Assembly (NCBI RefSeq): GCF_003597395.2
Contig: NC_133790.1
Span: 24,662,200 to 24,726,199 of the forward strand
DNA: 64,000 nt
Origin: Chelonoidis abingdonii
Taxonomy: Eukaryota; Chordata; Testudines; Testudinidae
Direction: 5' to 3'
Shown piece after piece: positions 10,851 to 22,649 of this stretch. Position numbers and translations under genes: made by a program. The notes under the pieces were generated by a model. It was not told where the DNA came from, did no database searches, and was given only the letters and a program-made list of their open reading frames with translations. The number at the start of each line of letters is the position of its first letter. Positions within the stretch are counted from its first letter, which is position 1.

Positions 10851-11532
10851 ACCCCACCTCCCACGCTTCTCCCTCTGGGAACCTCTGCGCGCTCCCTGCC
10901 CAGCAAGCCCGGCTCGCGCACACAGCGGGCTCGCGCCTCTCCCGGGGCCTGGCGCGCGCCGCGCTGATTGACAGGCAAGATGTCGGTGTGGGAGCCAGGC
11001 AGAAGGGGATACAGCAGCCAGCACGCGAGCCAGGCAGCAGCATCAGCACCAGAGCAGGAGGCAATGCAGGCAGCATCTTGGAGAAGCCTCTAAGGCACCC
11101 CCCCTCCAGCCATCACCACCTCCACAGCCTCCAGCGCCAGGTGGACAATGCAAGCCCCTCACTGCAAGGGGCAAACCCGGATCGCACCCTCCGCCAGCAG
11201 AAAGAAACTGCCACCCAAAATTCTGCATGGAGCTGGCGTGTAAACAGAGAGGCTCTCGGATCGCTGCCGCTGCCACCGGCTCCTGAGTGCACACACACAG
11301 CATCAGCACCGCTACCTGGGGTGCTCCGGCTCCAGCATCTCGCTGGCGCGCTCTCCCCCACCCCTTCGGAGGAGGCACTCGTAGGGGAGAGGACACTCGA
11401 ATGGAGGCTGCTTAACACACAATCAGATCCACTCTTGCTATTTATTTATTTGTTTGATTGGGTTGGGGGGGGGCTTGTTGTCTCCAGTGGAAAGATGCCG
11501 GCTCCCTTCACATTGCATTGTTGAGGGGGGGG
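10851..11532 (+). promoter_or_regulatory. KSR2: Probable KSR2 promoter and 5' UTR, CpG-rich
   Basis: This block just upstream of the first coding exon is clearly richer in CpG and GC than the flanking DNA (for example around 10885-10965), as expected for a CpG-island promoter. It contains TGATTGACAG at 10965-10974, CAG-rich stretches near 11030-11060, and ends in G-runs at the assembly gap. No TATA box is obvious in the GC-rich part. The exact start site and any noncoding 5' exon cannot be placed from sequence alone. Confidence 0.6.
10965..10974 (+). promoter_or_regulatory. PBX-PREP/MEIS composite motif TGATTGACAG
   Basis: Exact match to the composite PBX plus PREP/MEIS site (TGATTGACAG), located in the CpG-rich block about 0.9 kb before the KSR2 ATG. 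The motif match is seen; function is inferred. Confidence 0.45.
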
Positions 11533-11860
11533 NNNNNNNNNNNNNNNNNNNNNNNNNNNNNNNNNNNNNNNNNNNNNNNNNNNNNNNNNNNNNNNNNNNN
11601 NNNNNNNNNNNNNNNNNNNNNNNNNNNNNNNNNNNNNNNNNNNNNNNNNNNNNNNNNNNNNNNNNNNNNNNNNNNNNNNNNNNNNNNNNNNNNNNNNNNN
11701 NNNNNNNNNNNNNNNNNNNNNNNNNNNNNNNNNNNNNNNNNNNNNNNNNNNNNNNNNNNNNNNNNNNNNNNNNNNNNNNNNNNNNNNNNNNNNNNNNNNN
11801 NNNNNNNNNNNNNNNNNNNNNNNNNNNNNNNNNNNNNNNNNNNNNNNNNNNNNNNNNNNN
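11533..11860. other. Assembly gap (328 N) between poly-G runs
   Basis: Unknown bases flanked by eight or nine G on the left (end of 11525-11532) and eight G on the right (11861-11868). Another run of ten G lies near 11465. The gap hides part of the 5' UTR, ending 22 bases before the ATG. Confidence 0.99.
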
Positions 11861-11882
11861 GGGGGGGGCTGTAAAGAGAGCT

Positions 11883-12062
11883 ATGGATGAGGAAAACATG
11901 ACGAAAAGCGAAGAGCAGCAGCATCTGAGTTTGCAGAAAGCCTTGCAGCAGTGCGAGCTGGTCCAGAACATGATCGATATCAGCATCTCCAACCTGGAGG
12001 GGCTCCGGACCAAATGTGCCACTTCCAACGACCTGACGCAAAAAGAGATCAGAACCCTAGAG
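11883..12062 (+). CDS. KSR2: KSR2 coding exon 1 (N-terminus, start codon)
   Basis: Sixty codons from ATG to the donor GAG|GTAGGT. The peptide opens MDEENMTKSEEQQ, continues LQKALQQCELVQNMIDI and ends TKCATSNDLTQKEIRTLE, which I recognise as the N-terminus of kinase suppressor of Ras 2; KSR1 shares only the later part (LRTKCA.SNDLTQ.EIRTLE) and begins differently. KSR2 is a cytoplasmic pseudokinase scaffold for RAF, MEK and ERK. This exon starts the CA1 region, whose helices form a coiled coil next to a SAM-like fold. The ATG has G at -3 and G at +4. The frame is open upstream into the assembly gap, but the family start matches this ATG. The exon ends in phase 0, and exon 2 continues with the expected SKLVKYFSRQ. 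Confidence is high for the gene; the transcription start is not determined. Confidence 0.96.
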
Positions 12063-12069
12063 GTAGGTT

Positions 12070-14861
12070 TTACCTTCGCAAAAATCCAGAGAGAGCATTT
12101 CAAGCTCTCTGTCCCCGGCTCCCCTTCCCCCCACCGCCTCGAATATACTTGGGGGTGGGGGGGAGGAAATAGGCAGGATTTTGTATGTTTCTACAATTTG
12201 GCAATCCTGGTCTTGCTTTTCAATTGCATTTATTTTTCTGTGAGTCTTTGCAAGGGTGGTAGGTTCTTCCCCCTTCTCCCCCCCCCCCACTGTGTATTTG
12301 TTTATATACAAAGGGGGCTTGTGTGCAGTGTAATAAATTAAGGAGCTGCAGTGAGCTCAAATGAGCCTGCGCATGCTGCAGGTGGCCAAAAGGTGGTTCT
12401 TGCACATAAAATGTGGCTGCCTATAAATAGTGTTCTTTCCCCTGGTCCTCTTCTGTTTTTTTTTTGTTTTTTTTTTGCATGTCAGGAGGCAGGCATTCAG
12501 TTTTGCATTGCAAACCAGAGATCTCTGGGTGGACAATCCCCCTTAAAATGTAACAATTCGCATGTTTAAAAATAAATAAATCCTGCCTTGGTGAATGGTG
12601 GTACTGGGGATCCCCTCTTGGGAGAAGGCAAATGATGCTGCTGGAAATCTTTCTAATGTTGCCTTAGGTTAATCAAATAGATCTTTTGGTGTCATGCAAA
12701 CAAGGAGGCAAAAAGCTTCTTGCCAACAGCCCTGTGTATATTGCTAGGGACCCAGAGAGAGCTGGGATGGCAGTTTGTAAAGGCCTGGTTTGCAGGGGAG
12801 TGATCGTGAGGAGTTAAAAATAACTTGCATGTACGCACTGGAGATTCATTTTAAATGCCAGGAGGGCTCAGGGGAAAAGACAGATCCCCCAAGGCGTTAA
12901 TTGGACTGGGTAATGTGCATTGGGTAGTGCTTGCTAGTAGTAATGGCAGCCCTGCTGGAAGCAGAGACACGGGGTTTGTGGGGGCAGGGTGGGTTCCCAG
13001 TGGCTGGGATGGTAATAAGGTGAAACAATGTGCAGTTGTCATGCATGACACCAGGATGCTTGTCCTCATTCTCCACCTGTAGAGATGGAGGTGATGGGAA
13101 TTTTAAAAGGACTCTGAGGCCTGAAGCTTCCCGTGTCTCTCAGTGTGCTGGTGACAGACCCTGGTGCATTTTATTCTAGCAGCATTGCTATAGAGAAGGT
13201 TGTGTCAGCATATCCCTTAGAATAGAAACCCCCGCTGCAGCTAGACTCCGGCCTGTAATCTGGGCAATGGTTCTGCCTGCTCCACCTGAGTGAAAGAACC
13301 ATGTTTGAAAAAGATACACTAGGACTCCCCTGTCTATGTGGGTTTGCAGCTTGGTGTTTTAACTCCCATCCCCCTCCAAATTTGAGATTTAGCACAAGAA
13401 GTCTCAACTTAGTGATTTAAAAAAGGAAAATAAAAAGAACCTTTACAGATGAAAGAACTATAAATAAAAAATCGCAGAGCAGTTTCCATAGAAGTTAGAA
13501 ATGGACAAGGGCTATGGGATCATCCAGGCTATCTGCATGTAAATAGGCTGTCTTTCAAAGTATGCTAAGATAATTAGATGTTTACCAGTTTCAGGAGGAT
13601 TTGAATGTGTGGATGTAACTTTAAATAGATGGGAGACTTTAAATAGAAGTCAGAGACTCCACAAAGTCTGCTAGGGCAGGAGTTCTCAATCTGGGGATCC
13701 TAGCTAGGGGGAAGAGGGATCCTGGTGTGCAAAAGGCAGAGAACACCTGGGCCCTTGCTGTTACCAATCTGTTTTATGTGGAAGATGCAGATAGGTAGAA
13801 AATTGGCTGCCGAGCGTGGAACTAAGCAAGTGATTGTGTCATAACATGGTGTAAATGCTGCTGGAGAAAGATGTGGAAAAAGGAGATGTTTAACTTTGTC
13901 ACATGGCTGTTGCTCGTTAGGGATTTATTGTTTCTCATTGCTTTTTTCACTGTGTGTACTAGAAGGTTTTGCATTTTTGTCCAACAGTTTTTCTAACCTG
14001 GAAGCCTAAAGTTAGGTTCCCCAAAACCTAAATGGGCACCTTATGAAGTGCGTCTCTTTCAGCAGCTCTGACAGGCAGGCCACAGTTTATTTAAGTGCCT
14101 GTCTATGACTTTAGGACCCAAACTTTAGGCCTGCAGGGTAGAAAACTGTGTCTTTTGCTACAAGAAGGCAGTGGTGGTTCTGGCGATGAAGACCCCTGTC
14201 CACGAGCAGCTGGACTGACCTGCAACATGCTTTACGTGAACCACCAGTGAAAACATCGGTGTCCAGATTCTGCTTGGGCAGTGCAAACTGCATCTTCTTG
14301 AGCCCTTGCACCAAGGTGGGGATTTGTCCTCTCTTGGAGGTTCTTCAGGGGTACCTTTAGTTTCATTTTGCAGCTTCATAGGAGCCTTGTCAGCAGAGGC
14401 TATAATAGGGTAGTGCTGAGTCAGTGCATCCCTGGCCAGTACTGCCCACTCTTAGGGAAGTACGATCTCTCTGGGACCCCCCATTGAAAGGGAGGATCCA
14501 CTATCTTCCGCTGCAACTCTCCCCGACCGCCCCCGACTTCGGGGTGAACTTCCCGCTTTTGGAGACGCTAAACAAACTTAGCCCCAGATGGTAATGATTT
14601 TGGCATGGTCTTGCAGTCATTACTCATGGGAAGCTTCGGTTGAAGTCAGTAAGTGGCTTAGGTATACTGAGGAACACATTCAGGGCCTCTGCCTCCACTG
14701 ACCTATGCTGGGGACCTAGGGTCTAGTTCTTTGCTGTACCTCCAAGAGGTGGAGCATGAAAGGGGCAGGTCAAGGAGACGGGGGGGTACTGATGGCTTTC
14801 TGACACCTTTCATCTCTCTAGATTGTGGGCTGCTCTGGGGGGCTGAAATGGTCCTCATAGT
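12070..14861. other. Intron 1 stretch, mostly unique
   Basis: Holds homopolymer runs (C near 12281-12289, T at 12455-12477) and a weak hAT-like fragment (CAGGAGTTCTCAATCTGGGG at about 13677). No exon recognised; the open frames here resemble no known protein. Confidence 0.45.
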
Positions 14862-15347
14862 AAATCATAGAACTGGAAGGGACCTCAAGAGGTCATCTAT
14901 TCCATTCCCCTGCACTCAGAGCAGGACTAAGTATTACCTAGACCATCCCTGACAGGTGTTTGTCCAACCTGCTCTTAAAAATCCCCAATGATGGATATTC
15001 CACAACCTCCCTAGACAATTTATTCCAGTGCTTAACCACTCTGACATTTAGGAAGTTTTTCCTAATGTCCAACCTAAACCGCCCTTGCTGCAATGTAAGC
15101 CCATTGCTTCTTGTCCGATCCTCAGAGGTTAAGAAGAACAATTTTTCTCCCTCCTTCTTGTAACAACTTTTTATGTACTTGAGAATGGTTATCAAGTCCC
15201 CTCTCAGTTTTCTCTTCTCCAGACTAAACAAACCCAGTTTTTTTCAATCTTCCCTCATAGGTCATGTTTTCTAGACCTTTCATCATTTTTGTTGCTCTTC
15301 TTTGGACTTTCTCCAATTCGTCCATGTCAATTTCTCCAATTAGAGCC
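14862..15347 (-). mobile_element. CR1 LINE, 3' end (5'-truncated)
   Basis: The minus strand encodes the C-terminus of CR1 ORF2: MDELEKVQRRATKMMKGLEN near 15347-15280, then after a frameshift near 15230 FSLEKRKLRGDLITILKYIK, GRFRLDIRKNFLNVRVVKHW and YPSLGIFKSRLDKHLSGM. The 3' end, read on the plus strand, starts AAATCATAGAACTGGAAGGG with the usual CR1 3' UTR. It is 5'-truncated and decayed. Confidence 0.92.
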
Positions 15348-15753
15348 TCCCCCAGCTGCTCCAACTTGCAGCATCTCACCCAGAATTGCCTGTGTCCTGC
15401 AGCACTGTTTAGGATCCCTATAACTTTATGCACTTCAGGTCTGTCCCATCCTTGCTCCTCTGGCCTCCAGACCTGACCCTGGCATGACCCCAATGATGGG
15501 GCTTAAAGGGGGACAGTCTAGTGCCATTTAAGGAGTCTTATGCTATGCCTGCCCCAAGGGAATTCCCCTCTGGCCAGCTGCAGTTCCTACAAAGCCTCTG
15601 TCCGCTGCTGGGGTGGGGCATGGAGTCTGTGCCACAGAGGTGAAAAGCTCTGTGTCCCATTAACAACCTCATAGAGCCATCCAGTGCCCTCGTCCAAACA
15701 CATACATGGGCTGCTGAGTCCCATGGCTGTGAGCGATTCTATCACATCCTTTC
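15348..15753. other. Intron 1 stretch, nothing identified
   Basis: Unique-looking GC-moderate DNA between a CR1 and a hAT-type element. No gene or clear repeat. Confidence 0.4.
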
Positions 15754-15761
15754 CTATATGC

Positions 15762-16204
15762 CAGGGCTGGCCAACCTGAGCCTGAGAAGAAGCCAGAATT
15801 TACCAGTGTACATTGCCAAAGAGCCACAATAATACATCAGCAGCCCCCAATCAGCTCCCGTCCCTGCTCCCAGCACCTCCCACCCACTGGTAGCCCTGCC
15901 AATCAGCACCTCCCCTTCCCTTCCCACACCTCCCAATCAGCTGTTCCGTGGTGTGCAGGAGGCTCAGGGCGGGAGGGGGGGGGAGAGGAACAAGGGCATG
16001 GCAGGCTCAGGGGAGGGGGTGGCAAGGGGTGGAGTGGGAGTAAGGCCTGTGGTAGAGCTGGGGGTTGAGCAATGAGCATCCCCCGGCCCATTGGAAAGTT
16101 GACGCCTGTAGCTCCAGCCCTGGAGTCGGTGCCTATACAAGGAGCCGCATGTTAACTTCTAAAGAGTCGCATGTGGCTCCAGAGCCACAGGTTGGCCACC
16201 CCTG
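15762..16204. mobile_element. hAT-type MITE (CAGGGSTGGCCAACCTG ends)
   Basis: The left end CAGGGCTGGCCAACCTGA and the reverse complement of the right end, CAGGGGTGGCCAACCTGT, match at 16 of 18 positions. Flanking 8-mers CTATATGC and CCATATTA match at 5 of 8, consistent with an old 8-bp target duplication. The 443-bp interior is GC-rich and noncoding. Confidence 0.8.
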
Positions 16205-16212
16205 CCATATTA

Positions 16213-18564
16213 GTATTTCATTGCACTAAAAGAGGAAATAAAGGAGAGTCATCTGATAAATACAGACCCTGTGAAATGGATAATAGAGGGACAGGCGCTG
16301 GGTGGGGGGCACTTTGCCCTGCTATCTTTTAGGGCCAACTGGTTTCACTCCTGTTCCCCTCAGGAAGTGCTGAGGGAGGCAGCGTGCTCAGCCCCAGAGT
16401 CAGGGGGAAGAGCGTGTCTTACGTGTCAGCAGCACGGGCTCTGAGATGCTGCGTCCCGTCAGCCGACAGCAGTTGGATGGATGGGGATGTGGGATCTAGG
16501 AGACAGTGGTTTAAAACGTGGGAACCAGGAGGAATCTGTAGCACACACAGGGGAGCAAGAAGGGATTTGGGCTGGCTGCTGAGATACTAGGCCCAATTCC
16601 ACCAGCTTTGCACCGGTGCAAATAACTCCTGTGCAGCGTGGGTGTAAAATGCTGCAGCATCAGAGCAATTGTGTTGTACACCCACATTGCAAAGGTGTCA
16701 GCAATGACATCAGGTGCCAAGGCAGTGCGGAGCCAGGCCTGCTGTGGCCATAGTGTCTTCTGGGGACCATAAGAACCAACAAGTACATCTAGGGCCACCC
16801 AACCCTGGCTTTTCTGGGGATGCTCTAATCACCCATGTCTATCTATGTAGACACCACCACTAATCCCACACAAACAGTGAGAAGAGTAGAACTCACAGCA
16901 TTCAGCTCCATCAAGGCACAGGGCGCCACCTGTTGAGCTAACAGAGCAATACCTTGAGCTTATCCACTATAGGGAACAGAGGGTCACTGGAGTAGGTCCA
17001 ATGTCTGGCCTGTCTGGTACAGGCTGTTGTCCATTACCATACGAATGGAGTCATAGAGCTCTGAAAGGCTTAAGCTGACTCAGGCACAGAGAAACGGATA
17101 TATTGAGGGAGAAAGCTCAGCCTCGATGGGATGAAGTCCGTACAGGTGCAAGCGTTCACCCATGTAGATCAGCTTTCAGGATCAGGTCCTAAATTCAACA
17201 CCAGCTGGGGTGTTAAATGATCCCCTCTGTTATCCCTGTGCAGCCACACTGGAAGCAACAGAATTTTCCAGACGTAGGTGAGAGCAGAATTTGGCCTGAA
17301 AAATCTTTGCTAGCATTCCAGTGATAGCACATGAGACAGAGAACCCAGCTTGGCTTTCAGATCCTAGGCTGAGTTTGCTGGGCTGAGAGTTAGTAAAACT
17401 CTCTCGTGAATTGAGCAGGCAGGATTTTGAAATCTCAGAGACAACTCCTAGGGAACCCCACTATGGCATTTTTACCAAGTTACTGCCCAGAACTGATCTA
17501 CAATTTAAGTTATTTAAATAGCAAATTAAAATGAAGAACATTTGTGGTCATGGTTACTTGCTATTAAGACTTATGGTCATCATGTGGCTTGGTTTTTAAG
17601 AGAGGAGGTTCTGGTGAAAGGGGGATTGGGCTGGACCGACTACCCTTTTGGATGAATAGAAGCTGCTAGTATGCATGTCGTATAATTCGCAGCCACAGTT
17701 AGCACCTGGGGGAGGTTCTCAGTGGAGAAGCCAAGGACGTCGTGGGCTTGGAGATCACCTATTTAGGATCTCTTGTTTAGGATTGGTCCCTCTCGGTCGG
17801 CATGGAGGATCGTGCACGTCTCTCTCCATGCCAAACCTGTGGCTTGTGTTATGTAGGAAGTTAGTCTAGAAGATCATAATGATTCCTTTTGACTTTTAAA
17901 ATCTGTGACACCTTCCTGTGAGCCAATAGCCTGCTCTCTCTGGCATGCCACTGACTAAAACGTTTCAGTCAAAGCTTTCCCAGGGAGAGGCACTGAAGTT
18001 GTACTGGGGTCACTTAGAGTTTACAAAGCCAATGGCTACATAAAAATCTCTGGCCAAGATTTTCAAGAGTGACTAGTGATTCTGGGTGCCCGTCATCAGC
18101 GCCCATCATTGGTTTTCAGCGAGTGAGTGGTCAGTACTTTCTGGAAGTAGGGTCCTTTTCAAGGATGATGCTCTAAAAGCAAAGCACCCCGAATCACTAG
18201 CTACTTTTGAAGATCTTGGCCTCTACATGCTCTGGCAGCTAAGGAGAAATTCAGCAATTGGGGGATGAGGCAAATGGGTGATGTGTTGGCAACCCATCCT
18301 CTGCTGCATCTTTGGGAACTTTGTCTCCTTATTCACCCCTGATAATCTAATGAGAGGCTAAATAGAGCCATTTTCCTGGTCTACATATACCCACGCATTG
18401 CATGGTGTCTGGGCACTTTTAACTGGTGCTGCCTTCCACAGGCAGTCAGCAGATATCGCTCATGCTGCTGTTGCCTCTAGGAGACACAGCAGGTCCTTAT
18501 GTTAGTAAAACTTTCTGAAAAACCACCATGAATAATGTCCCAATGTGGCTATCATTCTGATGTG
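16213..18564. other. Intron 1 stretch, mostly unidentified
   Basis: Contains short sauropsid-type palindromic text (about 16590-16640; about 18050-18220, where AAGATTTTCAAGAGTGACTAG is mirrored by CTAGCTACTTTTGAAGATCTT). No exon recognised. Confidence 0.4.
18047..18222. repeat. Foldback repeat
   Basis: GGCCAAGATTTTCAAGAGTGA at the left is nearly complementary to ACTTTTGAAGATCTTGGCC at the right. A noncoding MITE-like foldback; family unnamed. Confidence 0.6.
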
Positions 18565-18690
18565 TATTACAATAGTGCCTGAGAGGCCAGGTGCAGACCA
18601 GGGGCCCATGGTGCTAGGAGCTGTACAAGCACAGAGCACAAAGACGGTCTGTGTCCCAGAGAACTTAACATCTCAGTGCACCTTGCAGTT
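18565..18690 (-). repeat. MIR/L3-type 3' relic
   Basis: GTGCAGACCAGGGGCCCATG followed by GTGCTAGGAGCTGTACAAGC and CAAAGACGGTCTGTGTCCCAG. This is the recurrent ancient-LINE/SINE 3' text; similar text recurs at 19185-19290 and 24230-24330. Confidence 0.5.
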
Positions 18691-18934
18691 CCATTAACCA
18701 TGAAAGCAACCCTCTGATTGCGCCTGATGTTGTCGGAACACCTTAATCTCCTTGTGTCAATCAATTATGATGCCTATAATTCTTAATAAGCTGCTCTCTC
18801 TGATTTATATTTACAATAAACATGCTCCTAGCATGTAACATGACCATTAGGTTTCATGAAACACAAACAGGTTTCATGGGGGGTGAATTCCTATTATTAC
18901 AGGTCAAACAATTTCCTTTCTCGAGAAGAGAGTT

Positions 18935-19095
18935 TTATGTAGTGATTAGAGCAGGTCTCACTCAGGACTTGGGCAAGTCACTTAATGGTCTATGCCTCAG
19001 TTTCCCCATCTGTGTGATGAGGCTAATCAAAGGTACGTACCTCAGAGTAGTGTTACGGGGCTTACGGAATGCAAAGCATGTGGAGTTCCTTGGTG
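18935..19095 (+). repeat. MIR-like SINE relic
   Basis: CTTGGGCAAGTCACTTAATG, then CCTCAGTTTCCCCATCTGTG and a tail with ACGGAATGCAAAGCATGTGG, in MIR order. Confidence 0.7.
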
Positions 19096-19184
19096 AAATA
19101 CGCTCCATCAATAGCAAGTATTGCTAATAGAGTGGCGTGGGGTGGGGCCCTTAGAGCATTTTGTTGAGGATAATGACTGGTCAT

Positions 19185-19290
19185 TATTTGTAGTACAGCA
19201 GCATCTGGAAGCACCAAGATCAGGGCCCCATTGTGCCCACTGCTGTGCAAACACCCAGCAAGAGACAGCTCTTCCCCTGAAGCACTCGTT
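19185..19290 (-). repeat. MIR/L3-type 3' relic
   Basis: GATCAGGGCCCCATTGTGCC followed by GCTGTGCAAACACCCAGCAA, the same class of text as at 24230. Confidence 0.5.
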
Positions 19291-20419
19291 CTCTGAACAG
19301 ACCAGAGAAAGGGTGGGAGGGGAACAGAGGCACAAGGGGTGGAACAAGTTGGCCTGAGGTCATACAGCGGGCCAGTGGCAAAGTTGGATCATGCAGCCTC
19401 TGAGGGATAAAGTTTGACACTAGAATTATTTTGATCCCCCAGGTGGGGAGAGTGGTGTAGGATTAGTAAGCAAGGGGGAGGGATTTCCCTCACAGTGTCA
19501 GCCAAGCAAAACGGGAATCCCCTGTTGTGTGTCTGGCGTGAGGCACAGGGACAAATCATCAGTGTCTGATTTAAAACCCAGGCCTGGCTTCACCAAGGAG
19601 AATGAAACTGTGGACAGGTAGTGATTCAGCCGGCGATCTCTGTTTGAGTCAACAGGTGGCTGCGGTAAGAGTAAGCTGTGTGATAAAAGCATCTGCCCAG
19701 GTTTTCATAGAGGTGCTGACTGATGGCGTTTCTATTATAGAAACAAGATGATTTCCAGTAAGGGAGTGATAAATAGTAAACCCAGGGCCAGATTCTGGTC
19801 TCAGGTACAATCTGGAGTGACTCCATCAAAGTCAGTGGATTTCAAGTGGCATTACTTGGATTTACAGCAGCCTATATGAGCTCAGAACTTGGCCCTGGAT
19901 CCTTGCCACCGCCAAATCCCAAGGACATGACGTAGGCTCAGAGTCCCAGCGAAGAGGAGGTGTTTTGTTGCTTTCCATCTGCCTGCGAAGAACCAAATCA
20001 GAGAGTGCTTGATTGTCAACATGTAGCATAAAAAGAACCGGCTAGCTCTGTGCTCGTGTAACAGCTCTGGACTTGCGGCCTGATCTGGAGCACACTGAAG
20101 TCAATGGAGAAAGATTCCCGTTGTTTTCAGTGGGCTGTCAGGCCTTGGTTACTAAGGAAGCTGGAATGATGGCTCATTGTGTGCATCCGGTGGAGTCCAC
20201 AATGTGGGGAGCTACGCACTGCACTGCATGGGGTGTATGATCGGGGGGCAGTGGTTAAACAACACCTCCTATTTAGATCTGAGAAGATTAACATTTTGTA
20301 ATAGTAATTTTTAGAAATTATTTAATTTTTAGAAAAACACTGTAAGTGAATAAGATTCCCCCCCTCCCCTTTGCTTCTGGAATTATGTAGCTACATGATG
20401 TGCAGACACAGATAGTGTA

Positions 20420-20650
20420 CTTCAGCGGAGTGGGCTTCATCTCTCTGCCTCTGACGTCCTTTGGGGCTTTGGGCAAGCCACCTCCCCTCTCCATACCTGT
20501 CTTTCCTCCTCCCCCTCCATCTGTCTTTTTACATAGAGTGTAAGCTCTTGGGGGATGCCTCTTGCTATGTATATGTACCTAGCACAATGGGGCTTTGATC
20601 TCCATCAGGGCCTCTCAGTGCTACTGTGAGGCTAATAACAATCACAAATC
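20420..20650 (+). repeat. SINE/MIR-like relic
   Basis: GGGCAAGCCACCTCCCCTCT, then GTGTAAGCTCTTGGGGGATG and CCTAGCACAATGGGGCTTTG with a final CTACTGTGAGGCTAATAACA. This matches the organisation of ancient tRNA-SINEs with a LINE-like 3' tail. Confidence 0.65.
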
Positions 20651-22373
20651 TTAGCTTTGATCCTTCCTATTGTTGTGTGCATAGTGCAGGAGAGACTACA
20701 GGAAAGATGGTGTTATATATACATAAGGGGAACTCCATTCTGTTGAGTTCAGGGGAGTGACATCGGTGTGAAGCTGGAGTAACCCAGGGTGAATCGGGTC
20801 TTGTATCTTTCACCTAATCCTGATTAACTAATCCTGATTTGGCAGAGATTAAAATAACTATCTCAATTCAATTATTTTTTTAAATTATTTTTTTACCATC
20901 TTAATAGCGTATGTGATTCTTTTTATTTCATATGGTGGAATTGTAGAGGGAGATGGTAGCAACCTCTATACTGCAGTTGTCCACTTTCCACTCACAGGAA
21001 TTCTCGTGATCTTTTCTTTGGGGTGCTCTTGGACCCCTTTGCTAGCAGCAGTGCTTTGACCAACGGTACATCACTCCTTATTTTCAGAGGTGAACTGGGG
21101 GAGCCTTTGGTTTTTTTTTTTCACCTCGGGACACCTAGGTTCAATAGGTCACAAGTGAAATACCAGCTAGTACCAAAACCTTGGATCCAAACTGTCTGTA
21201 GCTTTGGGTGTGTTTATAATCTGGATTTAGAGCCAGATTTTGCAGATGGCCTATCCCTTAACAATAGGCCACACCAGAACATTGGCTCCAAACTTTCTCA
21301 TATTTTGGAATGTTTGACATCTAGATCAAAAATGTTGGGGATTGAATTTCCTTTCCAGTGTAAACGTTTCCTGTCATCATTGTAGCCCACGGTGACCATT
21401 TGTCACCTTGCGTTTGGATACTGTAAGGTACTGGCTAGTGTGCTCCACTGCCTTCTGTGGGATAGAATCAGAGCTGAGCAACTACGTTTCAGAGACCTTG
21501 TACTGCTAGCAGTTGAAGAGCCTTCTCTAGTTCATGTACTTTTGGACGAAGTGAATGGGAGTTCTATTGTGGCTGGTTGGGCCAAGTTCTGGGTGGCCCA
21601 GGCTGGGCTAACTGCCTTTGTTATAATAGGACTGGATATCTCTGGGAAGGAGAGACTTGCACTAGAGATGCAGCAGGGTCAGGTTTGGTGGGTGCTGGTG
21701 AAGTTGTACAGACAGCAGGTGCCGATTGCTCCAATCAGTGCTGCATTTCCCAGCCAGCATTGTTTACAACCCTAAGCCTGTATTTCCCAGCAATGTATTA
21801 CAATAATTTATAATAATACACTGACAGTACAATGACCGTGGTGCGTCTAGCCTTCAACAGAGCTCAGGGCCCCATTGTGCTCATAGAAACACGCCGTGTT
21901 CCAGGAAATAAGCTAACGGGACCACTATGGCAGAGAAAGCCCTTCAGAAAGATCACTGCATGTTACAGTGTTTCATAACATGATGTCAAATGCAAAGGGT
22001 CCCTTCTCCCAGCTGGTTGACCCAAACATTGACCTAACTCTGACTTTTTGTTTTCTTCCCTTCATTTCTAAGTCCATTAAATTCATCAAGTGTGTGTATG
22101 TGTGTGGGGATATTTAGTGCTGGTGAAAGGTGACTGCTCTGGTGGTCAAAGCCCTTCGTTTAACCAGCCCATAAGTCAGTAAGTACATCACAGACAGTGG
22201 CAATGCAGCTTTCCCATCCCTGGCCTGGCCAGTATGCTTCAACACTGCTCTGCCTCGGATGAGCAGGGAGCTCAGGCTCTGTGGCCCATTCATTCTTTGG
22301 CCCCTCTGGTCAAACTGTCATCAGAGAAGCCAGTTACAGCCTGTCAGGATGGTTATGGATAAATTTACTTCTG
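20651..22373. other. Intron 1 stretch, unidentified
   Basis: Contains a 120-codon open frame (21023-21385) with no recognisable domain; its DNA carries two loosely similar segments (CTTGGATCCAAACTGTCTG near 21180 and ATTGGCTCCAAACTTTCTC near 21281), suggesting an internal duplication. Not called as a gene. Confidence 0.4.
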
Positions 22374-22649
22374 CCTGGTCTACACCCAGCTCTTGTGCCA
22401 TACATAATGCTTTGTGTTAGGGCGGTGTGATTTTTTTTAAAAGAGCTATAGTTATACCAGTACATCCCCTAGAGTGGAGACTGTTATATTGGTATAAGAG
22501 TGTCTTCTACCAGTGGAGCGTATTCCTCTTCCAGTATAGGAATACGCGATACTAGTTTAAGTACAATTATACTGCACCCACACAAGGGAGTTTTAGCACT
22601 TTAACTATAGTGGTAGAGAAAGTGGTACAAGTTTTCTGTGTAGACCAGG
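22374..22649. mobile_element. MITE with CCTGGTCTACAC inverted ends
   Basis: Left CCTGGTCTACAC and right GTGTAGACCAGG are perfect 12-bp inverted repeats around a 276-bp noncoding, AT-rich element. A possible 5-bp direct repeat TTCTG lies at 22369-22373 and 22651-22655, offset by one base. Superfamily not assigned. Confidence 0.75.

Noticed and set aside
10252..10971. Overlapping proline-rich and glycine-rich open frames of up to 239 codons on both strands
   Set aside because: They come from the C-rich minisatellite, change frame with the units and have no domain.
11454..12341. 295-codon plus frame spanning the N gap
   Set aside because: The middle is unknown bases and the 3' part is intron. 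Only 11883-12062 is real coding sequence.
21023..21385. 120-codon plus open frame
   Set aside because: No recognisable domain, no splice-site support, and weak internal duplication suggests noncoding repeat.
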